Assembly: GCA_050946115.1 (NCBI GenBank)
Contig: JBMNUF010000023.1
Coordinates: 1-43,355, forward strand
Origin: CAYFRC01 sp050946115
GTDB taxonomy: Bacteria; Bacillota; Clostridia; Christensenellales; Aristaeellaceae
Reading direction: 5' to 3'
Length of the DNA stretch: 43,355 bases
In this document: piece after piece, positions 16,192 through 25,026 of the stretch
How the letters are laid out: each line of letters opens with the position of its first letter
How positions within the stretch are numbered: position 1 is the stretch's first letter
The notes under the pieces: generated by a model
The model's database searches: none
Seen by the model: only the letters and a program-made list of their open reading frames with translations
What the model was told of the DNA's origin: nothing
Program-made: the position numbers and the translations under genes

Positions 16192-16811
16192 AAAAGAAGT
16201 GGCACGAATATCTTTGGATCGCCTCGCTGGTCTACATGATCCTGGGCTTCTTCAACATCCTGTTTGCGTGGCTGGGGCTGCTGTGCTTTTTTATCCCGAT
16301 GCTTGTCGCCGCCGTCAAAGGCAGCAAGAGCTATTGCGGCAAGTACTGCGGGCGCGGGCAGCTGTTCTCCATTTTGGGCGGGCGGTTGGGCCTCTCCCGC
16401 AAAAAGGATATGCCCCGCTGGATGACGGGCAAGGCGTTTCGTTACGGCTTCCTGGCGTTCTTCTTTGCCATGTTCTTCCTGATGCTGTGGAACACCTACC
16501 TGGTGTTTGCGGGCGTGCAAACGCTGAAGCAGGCGGCAAAGAAAGTGGAAGATGGCATTGAGGAAACGCTGACTTACTATGATTTCCCCTCCGAGCACTG
16601 GATACGAATCCGCACGAACAACGTGATTGAACGTTTGAACCGCGAGATACGCAGGCGCACTCGCGTTGTGGGAACCTTCCCCGACAGTAATTCCGCGCTA
16701 ATGCTCGTCTGCGCTCGCCTACGCCATGTCGCAGGCACTCAATGGGGTAACAAGAAATACATGCACATGAAGCATTTGGAGCCCGCCTTTAGCGATCCCT
16801 CTATTGCCTGA
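16188..16811 (+). pseudogene. Membrane Fe-S-type protein cut and fused to an IS256 transposase end
   Basis: The 207-residue reading frame is a chimera. The first about 110 residues are a membrane protein: hydrophobic segments LWIASLVYMILGFFNILF and LGLLCFFIPMLVAAV, a cysteine pair in YCGKYCGRGQLFSILGG that recalls cluster-binding maturation or NapH-like proteins, then another helix (YGFLAFFFAMFFLMLWNTYLVF). From about residue 115 the sequence switches to the conserved C-terminus of IS256/Mutator transposases (YYDFPSEHWIRIRTNNVIERL, then EIRRRTRVVGTFPDSNSALML). The fusion stays in frame to TGA 16811. The host gene has lost its 3' part. It overlaps the ferredoxin by 4 nt. The chimera is unlikely to keep full function. 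Confidence 0.75.
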
Positions 16812-16870
16812 TGACGACTCTCTGAAGATGTCCGCGAACCATTTTGCGCATAATGCTTGACAGTACCTAC
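16530..16870 (+). mobile_element. IS256-family insertion-sequence remnant (3' end)
   Basis: Only about the last 90 codons of the transposase remain, ending at 16811, plus about 60 nt of non-coding sequence that may reach the element's right end near TTGACAGTACC (16857-16867). The 5' part, including most of the DDE core, is missing, so the remnant cannot move by itself. Boundaries are approximate. Confidence 0.7.
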
Positions 16871-16961
16871 CCATTCACGCAAGGTACAATTTCTTGCGAT
16901 AAGCGAAATGATAAAGTTTCTTAAATTACCATAACGCGCTCCTTTTTCGATTTATGGCAAT

Positions 16962-17624
16962 TCAGACACTCTTCAAAACGCCAACAACATTTACTATAAT
17001 AAATGTACTCATCGTGATTAATCCAATTATGTCTTTCCTTTTATCGCTTCCGAAAAAAGTTTTAATAATTCTGAATGGTGCGGTAATGTCGCCTGCAATC
17101 AGTCTGCTGGTGTACTGAAAAATATTGTACGTGCCATCCCCGTAATGAGGCAAATATACTGCCCAAAATATGATGGACAATACCAACGAAATTACTAGCG
17201 CAACCAAAGACCAATGCAGAAACCCATGATAGCCCAAAAGGAAGGCGTCTGTCGAATACGGACCTCCAATTATCATACTGCTTGGAATATCAAGGGCAGT
17301 TACGTTAAAAACGAGCATAATCAAGCCCCAAAATGATAGACGTCGAAAGAAATGTAGAACATTTCCATTTTTTGAATATGTAAGAACACCCGTGAAGGAA
17401 TCTATCATTTGATTTCTCTCATCCATATGTGCGCGACAAATCACTCTAACAATCAAGGAGATGACCGAAACAACCAGATACAACCCGCCGGCGCCAACAA
17501 AAAGCAATGTTAGAAGCGCTCCTGAGGCTGTTTTAATATTGGCACGAGAAACACATAGTACAAGTCCTATAATCATCGCAATTGAGAGGAGAACTCTACG
17601 AAGACCAGCCGCAAACCTTTTCAT
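16962..17624 (-). CDS. Polytopic membrane protein of unknown function
   Basis: The 220-residue protein has about six hydrophobic segments: residues about 9-26, 37-60, 93-112, 135-160 and a C-terminal one (IIGLITMSTFIIVNVVGVL), separated by short polar loops. No transporter or enzyme motif is visible. A segment GDITAPFRIIKTFFGSDKRKD lies before the last helix. The start has AAAAGGAG 8 nt upstream and a consensus promoter. The gene is AT-richer than the core genes and sits beside an IS remnant, so it may be acquired. I do not recognise the family. Confidence 0.75.
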   Translation of the reverse strand: MKRFAAGLRRVLLSIAMIIGLVLCVSRANIKTASGALLTLLFVGAGGLYLVVSVISLIVRVICRAHMDERNQMIDSFTGVLTYSKNGNVLHFFRRLSFWGLIMLVFNVTALDIPSSMIIGGPYSTDAFLLGYHGFLHWSLVALVISLVLSIIFWAVYLPHYGDGTYNIFQYTSRLIAGDITAPFRIIKTFFGSDKRKDIIGLITMSTFIIVNVVGVLKSV

Positions 17625-17663
17625 TTTAGAAGCTCCTTTTTAACGTCTATTCTATCATTGTAT

Positions 17664-17692
17664 ATTATACGCTTAGCCTCGCAGCCTGTCAA
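17664..17692 (-). promoter_or_regulatory. Consensus promoter of the membrane-protein gene
   Basis: On the minus strand TTGACA (17687-17692) and TATAAT (17664-17669) are exactly 17 nt apart, a perfect sigma-A consensus. The stretch 17693-17882 upstream holds no recognisable gene. Confidence 0.9.
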
Positions 17693-17882
17693 CGAACAGA
17701 TACAAATTTAATATCATAATCGACGGAAAGCAGACTTGGTTTTGACATACCATACAAAAAGAAACGGTCGCGGTCCCCGAACATCCGACAGAACAAAGTC
17801 GTGAGACCAAATTCTACAGGGTGCTCGAGAGCCATGCCCGAAATACAAACCATGCCAAAACCGTCGAGGGAGGGAAAAGCCG

Positions 17883-19886
17883 CTACTGCTGGTGCTTCAT
17901 CAGTTCGCCCAGGGTGGTTTCGCCCCAGCTGTAGTTTGTCAGGTAGCTGCCCTTAAAGAGGTGCGCATGCTCCTTCTTGCCGGAGAGGTAGTCGTACAGG
18001 TCGCACTGCACGTTTTCCATGACGATGCGGCGCTTGCCGTCGACGGATTCTATCACGTCGGGGATTCCGTATTCCTCGAGCGTGCTCTTTAATCGGAGGG
18101 CGACCTTGCGGTATCTCGAAAGCGTTACCGAGCTTACGGATTCGTCCTCCCACAGGAAGCTGATCGCCTCTTCGGAGGCGACGTAGCCGCCCTTGCGGTC
18201 GACGAGCAGCGCGAACAATTCCTTGGACTTCTTGTTGCGGAACGCGATCGGCTTGTCGCCGACGAATACATCGAAGTAGCCGAACGTGCGGATGGAAACG
18301 GTGCGATTTTCGAGCAGGGTTTGTCTCCCGCTCGGCTCGCTGTCCTCCACGGCGTAGAGCATGACATACCGGCTGGAGCGGCTGTTCGGCTCTCTCTGCG
18401 AACAGATCGCCTTGATCTTCCGCTCCGTTTCGGTCGCATAGTCAAAATACGCGAACTCCGCCTCGCCGCTTTTCAGGAGCTCTACGAAATCCTCGTAGAG
18501 CGCCTCGCTGTATGCGACGAAGTTTTCGAGCGGCGTGAAGCGCTGCGTCAGGGGAATCCACTCTTCTTTTGTATAGCCGAAGAACTTGTATACGTTTTCG
18601 CTGGCGTACAGCGGCTTAACGGAGCCCTCCGGCGACACCTCGAACGCGGCGATTCCGTCGGAAAAGCGCATCACCAGGTCGCGCAGGCCTTCCTTTAGCT
18701 GATCGTTTTCCGTTTTCAGAGCCGTCGTGTCGCCCGTGTCCTGCATTTCGCGACAGCAATAAAAGCTGACCGCTTCATCGACCTTGATGAAGACGCCCGT
18801 GTACGTCTTGATATTTCCGTCGGCGGAGCGCGCCTCATAAGTGATCTGCGGCGGCCTTTCCTCCGCTTCGTACAGCCTTTTCTGGCAAAAGCTCTTGAAG
18901 AAGTCGCGGACGCGCTCCTGATTTTCGGGCGCCACGGAGAAGATGAGCCATTTCTCCAGCGCATCCTCGATGCGCATCGCGAGGTTTTCAAATGCCTTGA
19001 AGGTCGATTCTTCGCTGCAATGCAGGCAGCTCACGGTGTTCGCGTCCAAATTGAACTCGAAAATCTTGTCGTACACATCCGTGAGCGCCTTCAGGTACCG
19101 CTTGTTTTCGTTCGCCTTTCGCGCCTGATACACATCGGTAATATCCATGCAGACGCTCTGGAATTCCGCCTCGCCCTGTTCGTTGATGCTCTTGGTCACC
19201 CATCCGAAGAGGTAGGCGCGCGTCCCGTCGCAGCGTAGCAGCGTCATTTCGCCCGCGATGGGCGTTTCGGCGGAATACACGCGGTTGAGGTATTTGGAAA
19301 ACCTGCGGCGCTCCTCCATGGGGATCATGAGGAAGATGTTGCTCTTATACATCTCCAGATAATCCAATTCGCCCTCCCTCGCCGCGGGAAAGCGCAGGAA
19401 CTCGATCATCTTCTGGTTGATGTAGGTGATCTTCGGCTGTTTTTCGCAGGTATATCGCAGGAATCCGCAGGGGATGGTTTCGTTCAAAAACTGCAGATTG
19501 TCGTTTTCGTTTCGAATGTCCGTGATGTCCGCCAGGACGGAATAGCCGGCAAGGGTTCCGTCCTCGAGCCTTTTCGATGTCATCGTATCCCGTACGCAGA
19601 GGATCGTGCCGTCTTTTTTCACAAGGCGGTACTCGCAGGTATGCGTTTCTTCTTTCAGTGCGACGGTGCGGAGAAAGTCGGAATACGCCTCGCGATCGGC
19701 GGGATGCACCAGCTGCACGTAAAGATCCCTGCCGCCATCCAGCAATTCCTCTTCGCGGACGCCGAGCATTTCACACAGATTATCGCTCACATAGGTCAGG
19801 TGCGCAGGGGCATTCAGCGCATATACGTGAAAGCCGCTCACCTGACAGCGGAGAATTTCCTCTATATTGTTTGGCATATTGCTCAT
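17883..19886 (-). CDS. Multi-PAS sensor with SARP-like DNA-binding C-terminus
   Basis: The 667-residue protein appears cytosolic, with no membrane helix. Residues about 5-120 form a PAS domain (AHLTYVSDNLCEMLGV; EYRLVKKDGTILCVRD). A second PAS-like domain follows (ITYINQKMIEFLRF; LLRCDGTRAYLFGW), then two more diverged ones (for example ASENVYKFFGYTKEEWIPL). From about residue 525 there is a winged-helix SARP/OmpR-like DNA-binding domain: IRTFGYFDVFVGDKPIAF, KSKELFALLVDRKG, LWEDESVSSVTLSRYRKVALRL. No histidine kinase, GGDEF or receiver domain is present, so sensing appears to be coupled directly to DNA binding. The start at 19886 has AAAAGGAG before it. The ligand and targets are unknown. Confidence 0.8.
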   Translation of the reverse strand: MSNMPNNIEEILRCQVSGFHVYALNAPAHLTYVSDNLCEMLGVREEELLDGGRDLYVQLVHPADREAYSDFLRTVALKEETHTCEYRLVKKDGTILCVRDTMTSKRLEDGTLAGYSVLADITDIRNENDNLQFLNETIPCGFLRYTCEKQPKITYINQKMIEFLRFPAAREGELDYLEMYKSNIFLMIPMEERRRFSKYLNRVYSAETPIAGEMTLLRCDGTRAYLFGWVTKSINEQGEAEFQSVCMDITDVYQARKANENKRYLKALTDVYDKIFEFNLDANTVSCLHCSEESTFKAFENLAMRIEDALEKWLIFSVAPENQERVRDFFKSFCQKRLYEAEERPPQITYEARSADGNIKTYTGVFIKVDEAVSFYCCREMQDTGDTTALKTENDQLKEGLRDLVMRFSDGIAAFEVSPEGSVKPLYASENVYKFFGYTKEEWIPLTQRFTPLENFVAYSEALYEDFVELLKSGEAEFAYFDYATETERKIKAICSQREPNSRSSRYVMLYAVEDSEPSGRQTLLENRTVSIRTFGYFDVFVGDKPIAFRNKKSKELFALLVDRKGGYVASEEAISFLWEDESVSSVTLSRYRKVALRLKSTLEEYGIPDVIESVDGKRRIVMENVQCDLYDYLSGKKEHAHLFKGSYLTNYSWGETTLGELMKHQQ

Positions 19887-19941
19887 TGGTAACTCCTTTT
19901 GCAGGGCATGGTTTATCGCGGGCGGGCATTGCATCGCATAT

Positions 19942-19950
19942 AGTATATCA
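19942..19950 (-). promoter_or_regulatory. Extended -10 of the PAS regulator gene
   Basis: TGATATACT on the minus strand is an extended -10 (TGn plus TATACT), about 56 nt before the ATG. No clear -35 is present. Confidence 0.5.
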
Positions 19951-20010
19951 CAAAAATGTTATGCGCGTGCGTTCCCTTTATGTGCAAACCTCCGATCGAT
20001 CGAAATTTTC

Positions 20011-21639
20011 CTACTTTTGGCCGCGCAGGACGGTTTTTTTGATCTTTCCGCTGATGGTCTTCGGCATTTCAGCGACGAACTCGATCAGCCGAATCCACTT
20101 GTATTCCGCGAGATTGTGGTTGCAGAAATGCTTGATGTCCGCTTCGAGCGCCGCAGAGGGCTCATAGCCCGCGCCGAGCACGACTGCCGCCTTGATTGCC
20201 TGCCCCCTTAAAGGATCCGGCACGCCGACCACGCTGCATTCCACGACGGCGGGATGCTCCATCAGCACGTTTTCCACCTCATAGGGGCCTACGCGGAAGC
20301 CGCCGGTCTTGATGATGTCGTCAAACCGGCCGTGGAACCAATACCTGCCGTTTTCGTCCCGATACGCCGCATCGCCCGTGTGGTACACGCCGTCGCGCCA
20401 TACATGGGCGTATTGCTCCCCGTCGTCGAGATATGCGGTAAACACGCCCAGCTGTTTCCCCGCCTCGTCGGGAACGACGACGACCTCGCCGATCTCGCCG
20501 ATCGCTACGGGTTTTCCGTCCTTTCCGCGAAGCTCGATGTTGTAAAAGGGCGAGGGCGTGCCCATGGAGCCCTCCACAGGTTCCGTTCCCTTGAAATTTG
20601 CCAGGAGGAGCGTCGTTTCCGTCTGTCCGTAGCCCTCGCACAGCGGAAGCCCCGTGCGCGCCGTGAATTTCCGGAATACCTCGGGTGCCAGCATTTCGCC
20701 TGCGGTCGTCGCGTGCTTCAGCGTCGGCATGGCGGGAATGCCCTTGCGCACGAGATAGCGGTATATCGTGGGCGGCGCGCAAAAGGAGGTCACGCCGTAC
20801 CGGTTGATGACGTGCGTGAGCTGCTTCGGGTCGAAGTTGTCGAAATCGTACACCATGACGGCGCTGCCCACGAGCCATTGTCCGTACATCTTGCCCCAGG
20901 AGGCCTTCGCCCAGCCCGTTTCCGCGACGGTGAAGTGCAGCCCATTATCCTCCGCCTGTTGCCAATATTTCGCCGTAACGATGTGCGCCAAGGGATAGCT
21001 GTGTTCGTGGATTACCCCCTTGGGTTCTCCGGTGGTGCCGGATGTGAAATACAGCATCATCGGGTCGGTCGCCAAGGTGGGGACGCGCTCCAAGTGTTCG
21101 CTCGCGTCCTTCGTCGCGGCGGTCAGGTTTTCAAAGCCGTCGCGGTTTTCCTGTACGCACCACAGTTTTGCGGACATGTTCGCCTGCTTGAGCGCCGCCA
21201 ACACTTTTTCGGGCACCTCGTTCTCGGTGGTGCAGACGATCGCCTTGGCTTTGGATGCGTTCAGGCGGTAGACCAGATCGCCTGCCGTCAGCATGTGCGT
21301 TGCGGGGATCATCACGGCGCCCAGTTTGTGCAGCGCGACCGCCGCAAACCAATATTCGTAGTGGCGCTTCAAGATCAGCATAACGGAATCTCCGCGCCCG
21401 ATGCCTGCGCCGCGAAACACGTTCGCCATTTTATTGCTGTACTTTTTGACGTCGGAAAACGTGAAGGTGCGCTCGTCGTTTTCGACATTGCACCATACGA
21501 GCGCCCTTTTATCGGGCGTCTTCTCCGCGATGGCATCGACGACGTCGTAGCCGAAGTTGAAATCTTCAGGATAGTGCAAAACGAGCTTTTTCAGATTGCC
21601 GTTTTCATCCAAAATCTCTTGGCAGTAGTTTTGATACAT
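20011..21639 (-). CDS. AMP-forming acyl-CoA synthetase
   Basis: This 542-residue adenylate-forming enzyme activates a carboxylic acid with ATP and CoA. Motifs: the P-loop YFTSGTTGEPKGV, the adenine/acyl site GYGQTET, YHTGD, the hinge region GRFDDIIKTGGFRVGP, and the C-terminal catalytic lysine in PKTISGKIKK. Overall it resembles medium-chain acyl-CoA or acetyl-CoA-type synthetases. It starts 2 nt after the accA stop with AAGGAG upstream, so it is the last gene of the fatty-acid operon. Such a ligase is not a standard member of that operon. It could recycle or activate exogenous or branched acids, or supply primers. The chain length cannot be read from sequence. Confidence 0.88.
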   Translation of the reverse strand: MYQNYCQEILDENGNLKKLVLHYPEDFNFGYDVVDAIAEKTPDKRALVWCNVENDERTFTFSDVKKYSNKMANVFRGAGIGRGDSVMLILKRHYEYWFAAVALHKLGAVMIPATHMLTAGDLVYRLNASKAKAIVCTTENEVPEKVLAALKQANMSAKLWCVQENRDGFENLTAATKDASEHLERVPTLATDPMMLYFTSGTTGEPKGVIHEHSYPLAHIVTAKYWQQAEDNGLHFTVAETGWAKASWGKMYGQWLVGSAVMVYDFDNFDPKQLTHVINRYGVTSFCAPPTIYRYLVRKGIPAMPTLKHATTAGEMLAPEVFRKFTARTGLPLCEGYGQTETTLLLANFKGTEPVEGSMGTPSPFYNIELRGKDGKPVAIGEIGEVVVVPDEAGKQLGVFTAYLDDGEQYAHVWRDGVYHTGDAAYRDENGRYWFHGRFDDIIKTGGFRVGPYEVENVLMEHPAVVECSVVGVPDPLRGQAIKAAVVLGAGYEPSAALEADIKHFCNHNLAEYKWIRLIEFVAEMPKTISGKIKKTVLRGQK

Positions 21640-21641
21640 AT

Positions 21642-22433
21642 TTACTCCTTCGCAACCGCACTTACGCCGATTCTGCGGAACCTTTCATACCGATTTTGAA
21701 CCAGATCCACATCGCACGCCAGCTCCCTGAGTTCTTCGAGCAAAAGGGCGCGGATCCGGTCGTAAAACTCTTTTTTGCCGATGTCCTTCTCCGACAGAAT
21801 CCGCTCGATGACGCCGAGGCTCTTCGCGTCTTCGGCAGTCAGCTTCAGGCTCGCCGCCGCCTCTTCGGCCTTCGCGGAGTCCTTCCAGAGGATGCTCGCG
21901 CAGCCCTCGGGGGAAATCACCGAATACACGGCGTTTTGCAGCATCCACACCCTGTCCGCGACGGCGAGCGCCAAAGCGCCGCCGCTTCCGCCTTCGCCGA
22001 CCAAAATGGAAATGATCGGGACGCACAGCGTCGACATCTCCATCAGGTTCTCGGCGATCGCCTGCCCCTGCCCCCGCTCCTCCGCGCCCACGCCGCAATA
22101 CGCGCCGGAAGTGTCGACAAAGCAGATGACGGGCCTTCCGAATTTCTCCGCCTGTTTCATCAGGCGCAGCGCCTTTCTGTAGCCCTCCGGCTGCGGCGCG
22201 CCGAAATTGCGGTAGCTGCGCTCCCGCGCGGTATGCCCCTTTTCGATGGCGATCGCGGTCACGGGATATGCCTCCAGCTTCGCAATGCCGCCCACGATGG
22301 CGGGATCATCCGCATAGCGGCGGTCTCCGTGAAACTCGAAAAAGCTTCCGAAGATGTTTTTGATATAATCCAGCCCGGTCGGCCTCTTGCTGTCGCGGGC
22401 GAGCTTCACGCGGTCGTATGCCGTTTCGCTCAC
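21642..22433 (-). CDS. accA: Acetyl-CoA carboxylase carboxyltransferase alpha subunit
   Basis: AccA with AccD transfers the carboxyl group from biotin to acetyl-CoA, giving malonyl-CoA. The 263-residue protein is the short, Firmicute-type alpha subunit and shows the crotonase-like core: GGIAKLEAYPVTAIAIEKG, FVDTSGAYCGVGAEERGQ, ILVGEGGSGGALALAVADRV and ISPEGCASILWKD. The start is GTG, with GGGAGGGAG before it, and overlaps the accD stop by 4 nt (GTGA), implying coupled synthesis of the two subunits. Confidence 0.95.
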   Translation of the reverse strand: MSETAYDRVKLARDSKRPTGLDYIKNIFGSFFEFHGDRRYADDPAIVGGIAKLEAYPVTAIAIEKGHTARERSYRNFGAPQPEGYRKALRLMKQAEKFGRPVICFVDTSGAYCGVGAEERGQGQAIAENLMEMSTLCVPIISILVGEGGSGGALALAVADRVWMLQNAVYSVISPEGCASILWKDSAKAEEAAASLKLTAEDAKSLGVIERILSEKDIGKKEFYDRIRALLLEELRELACDVDLVQNRYERFRRIGVSAVAKE

Positions 22434-23290
22434 AGGATCTCCCTCCCGTCGTGCAGTTTCAGAAGGTCGGTCAGATATTGCCTTTGGTTGGAACGGAGCA
22501 CGATGCTGTCGATAAATCCGTGCTCCAGCACGAATTCCGACTTTTGGAACCCCGCGGGAAGCGCTTTTCTCGTCGTCTGTTCGATGACCCTCGCGCCCGC
22601 AAAGCCCACGGTCGCGCCGGGTTCCGCAAGGATGATGTCCGCCTCCATCGCAAAACTTGCGGTGACGCCGCCGGTCGTCGGGTCGGTAAGCACGGCGATA
22701 TAGAGCAGCCCCGCATCGCTGTGGCGCTTGACCGCGGCGCTCGTCTTTGCCATCTGCATCAGGGACAAAAGCCCCTCCTGCATGCGCGCGCCGCCGGAAA
22801 CGGTAAAGCCGATCACGGGCAGCCGCTGCTGCACGGCATATTCAAAGAGCATGGCGATCTTTTCGCCGACGGCGCTGCCCATGCTGCCCATCATAAAATA
22901 GGACTCCATGGCAAACAGGCAACAGTCGCTGCCCCCTACCGTAGCCGTTCCGCAGAGCACCGCCTCTTCCTCGCCGCTCGCGACACGCGCGGTTTCAACC
23001 TTTTCCTTATAGCCGGGAAAGTTCAGGGGATTATCCGCTTTTATGCCGGAATACATTTCGCGGAAGCTGTCCTTGTCGGCGATCATCTGGATGCGCTGGC
23101 GCGCCTTCATGCGGAAGTGATACCCGCAGGGGCAGACGAGGTCGTTCGCCCAAAGGCGGCTCATCGGAAAGGTTTTGCGGCAATTCGGGCAGCTCTTCTC
23201 GGGCTCCCCGGCATCGCGATGCAGCGGAGCGGAAGAGCGGCCGCCTTCCTCCAATTTGTTTTTCGGTTTCAAAAAATTCAATAACGCCAT
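22430..23290 (-). CDS. accD: Acetyl-CoA carboxylase carboxyltransferase beta subunit
   Basis: The 286-residue partner of AccA has an N-terminal zinc ribbon and a crotonase-like core (VSGGARMQEGLLSLMQMAKT, LTDPTTGGVTASFAMEADI). The zinc ribbon reads SCPNC near the N-terminus and then VCPCGYHF: the second pair is C-P-C, not the usual C-P-x-C, so one residue is missing from the knuckle. All four cysteines remain. The start lies 4 nt after accC, and its ribosome site (AGGTGA) overlaps the accC stop. Confidence 0.94.
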   Translation of the reverse strand: MALLNFLKPKNKLEEGGRSSAPLHRDAGEPEKSCPNCRKTFPMSRLWANDLVCPCGYHFRMKARQRIQMIADKDSFREMYSGIKADNPLNFPGYKEKVETARVASGEEEAVLCGTATVGGSDCCLFAMESYFMMGSMGSAVGEKIAMLFEYAVQQRLPVIGFTVSGGARMQEGLLSLMQMAKTSAAVKRHSDAGLLYIAVLTDPTTGGVTASFAMEADIILAEPGATVGFAGARVIEQTTRKALPAGFQKSEFVLEHGFIDSIVLRSNQRQYLTDLLKLHDGREIL

Positions 23291-23294
23291 GGTA

Positions 23295-24602
23295 TCACCT
23301 GTTTTCCATAAAAGTTAAATCGTAGCCGCCGGAGGTGAAGCGTTCATCCTCCACGATCCGAAGCTGCTCCTCGATGTTCGTCGGGATGCCGTCGATGACC
23401 AGTTCGCAAAGCGCCGCCCGCATTTTGCGCAGGGTCTCCTCCCTCGTCTTGGCGTATACGATCAGCTTGCCCAATAGGGAATCGTAATACGGCGAGACGA
23501 CCGTACCCGCCACCAGACAGGTATCGAAGCGCACGGAAGGGCCGCCGGGTACGTGAATCATCTTCAGCGTTCCGCAGCTGCCCGCATTGATGCGGCATTC
23601 GATCGCGCTGCCCTTGATTTTTATGTCCTCTTGCGTAAAGTTCAGCGGAATGCCCGCGGCGATGCGGATCTGCCACTTCACGAGATCGACCCCCGTCAGC
23701 ATCTCCGTGACGCAGTGCTCCACCTGCAGCCGCACGTTCATCTCCATGAACCAGAAGTTTCCGTTTTGGTCGAGCAAAAACTCGAGCGTGCCCGCGCCGA
23801 CATAGCCGATTTGCTTCACGGCGTCCACTGCGAGCGCCATGATTCTTTTCCGTTGTTCGTCGTTTACGGCGGGGGAGGGCGTTTCCTCAAGCAGCTTTTG
23901 GTTTCGCCTCTGAATGGAGCAGTCGCGATCGCCCAAGCACACGGCGTTTCCGTGTTCGTCGGCGAGGATTTGCAGCTCCACATGGCGCGCGGGGTAGATG
24001 TATTTTTCCAGATACACGCTGCCGTCGCCGAATGCGCCCAATGCTTCGCCCGTCGCCTGATAGTACGCCTCGTCCAACTGTCCTTCGGAGCGGATCAGCC
24101 GTATGCCGCGGCCGCCGCCGCCCGCACAGGCTTTGAGCATCACCGGGTATCCGATCCGCGCTGCAGCCCGCCTCGCCTCGGCGACGGAAGCCAATGCTTT
24201 TGTGCCGGGGATGACGGAAAGGCCGGTCTTTCGGATCAGTTCTTTTAGGATCGCCTTGTCGCTGAGGCGCTCCATGCTGTCGGCATCGGGGCCGATGAAT
24301 ACCAATCCGTTCTTCCGGCAAAGCCTTGCAAAATGGGCGTTTTCGGAAAGAAACCCGTATCCGGGGTGGATCGCCTGCGCCCCCGCCAGGACGGCGGCGC
24401 TGATGATCTGATTTTCGTTCAGATAGCTTTCGGAGGCCTCGGGGCCGCCGATGCAATAGCTCTCATCGGCGAGCGCCACGTGCAGGGCGGTTTTGTCCGC
24501 CTCGGAATATACGGCTACCGTGGCAACGCCCATTTCCTTGCAGGCGCGAATGATGCGCACGGCGATCTCGCCGCGGTTGGCGATCAGTATTTTCGAAAAC
24601 AT
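23295..24602 (-). CDS. accC: Biotin carboxylase subunit of acetyl-CoA carboxylase
   Basis: AccC carboxylates the biotin on AccB using ATP and bicarbonate. The 435-residue protein, slightly short for the family, starts with KILIANRGEIAVRIIRACKE. It carries the ATP-grasp glycine loop KACAGGGGRGIRLI, then RDCSIQRRNQKLLEETPSPAV and EMNVRLQVEHCVTEM, the metal and bicarbonate site (usual form EMNTRIQVEHPVTE). The C-terminal lid domain (VSPYYDSLLGKLIVYAKTREE) is complete. AGGAG lies 7 nt upstream. It follows fabZ by 3 nt. Confidence 0.95.
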   Translation of the reverse strand: MFSKILIANRGEIAVRIIRACKEMGVATVAVYSEADKTALHVALADESYCIGGPEASESYLNENQIISAAVLAGAQAIHPGYGFLSENAHFARLCRKNGLVFIGPDADSMERLSDKAILKELIRKTGLSVIPGTKALASVAEARRAAARIGYPVMLKACAGGGGRGIRLIRSEGQLDEAYYQATGEALGAFGDGSVYLEKYIYPARHVELQILADEHGNAVCLGDRDCSIQRRNQKLLEETPSPAVNDEQRKRIMALAVDAVKQIGYVGAGTLEFLLDQNGNFWFMEMNVRLQVEHCVTEMLTGVDLVKWQIRIAAGIPLNFTQEDIKIKGSAIECRINAGSCGTLKMIHVPGGPSVRFDTCLVAGTVVSPYYDSLLGKLIVYAKTREETLRKMRAALCELVIDGIPTNIEEQLRIVEDERFTSGGYDLTFMENR

Positions 24603-24605
24603 CGT

Positions 24606-25022
24606 CTACGCTCCTGTAATCGCGAAGGAAAACTCCGCCGATGCGCAAAGCCTTTCGCCCACCGAGATCGTTCCCTCCGCGAAATAGAAGGGGTGTTTCG
24701 CCCTTTTGATGTGGCACTTTGCTTCGATCGTATCGCCCGGCCGCACGGGAGAGCGGAATTTCACGTTGTTGAGGCCCGTATACACGGGCAGCTTCCCCTC
24801 GCTTATCGCATCTTGCATCAAAACGCACGCGGACTGCGCGAGGATTTCGCACAGAATCACGCCCGGGACGATGGGGTTGCCGGGGAAATGTCCGTTCAGG
24901 AAAAACTCGTCGCCGCGCACGGTATAGTGCGCGACCGCCGTGCCGTCCGCGCTTTCCGCATCGTCGAGCAGGAGCATATCGTCTCTGTGCGGCAATATCT
25001 GCATGATTTCTTCTCTGTTCAT
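24606..25022 (-). CDS. fabZ: 3-hydroxyacyl-ACP dehydratase
   Basis: FabZ removes water from 3-hydroxyacyl-ACP to give trans-2-enoyl-ACP in each elongation cycle. The 138-residue hot-dog protein has the active-site histidine H45 in LNGHFPGNPIVPG and the catalytic acid E59 in VILCEILAQS. The N-terminus NREEIMQILPHRDDMLLLD is typical. It starts 4 nt after the accB stop, inside the tight operon. Confidence 0.95.
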   Translation of the reverse strand: MNREEIMQILPHRDDMLLLDDAESADGTAVAHYTVRGDEFFLNGHFPGNPIVPGVILCEILAQSACVLMQDAISEGKLPVYTGLNNVKFRSPVRPGDTIEAKCHIKRAKHPFYFAEGTISVGERLCASAEFSFAITGA

Positions 25023-25026
25023 CTTC

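Noticed and set aside
16857..16890. Plus-strand promoter TTGACA...TACAAT after the IS remnant
   Set aside because: The spacing is 22 nt, too long, and no plus-strand gene follows.
17693..17882. Possible gene remnant upstream of the membrane-protein promoter
   Set aside because: Short translations in all frames showed no convincing family motif.
20254..21699. Plus-strand frame opposite the acyl-CoA synthetase
   Set aside because: It has no recognisable domain and lies entirely antisense to a gene with complete adenylation motifs.
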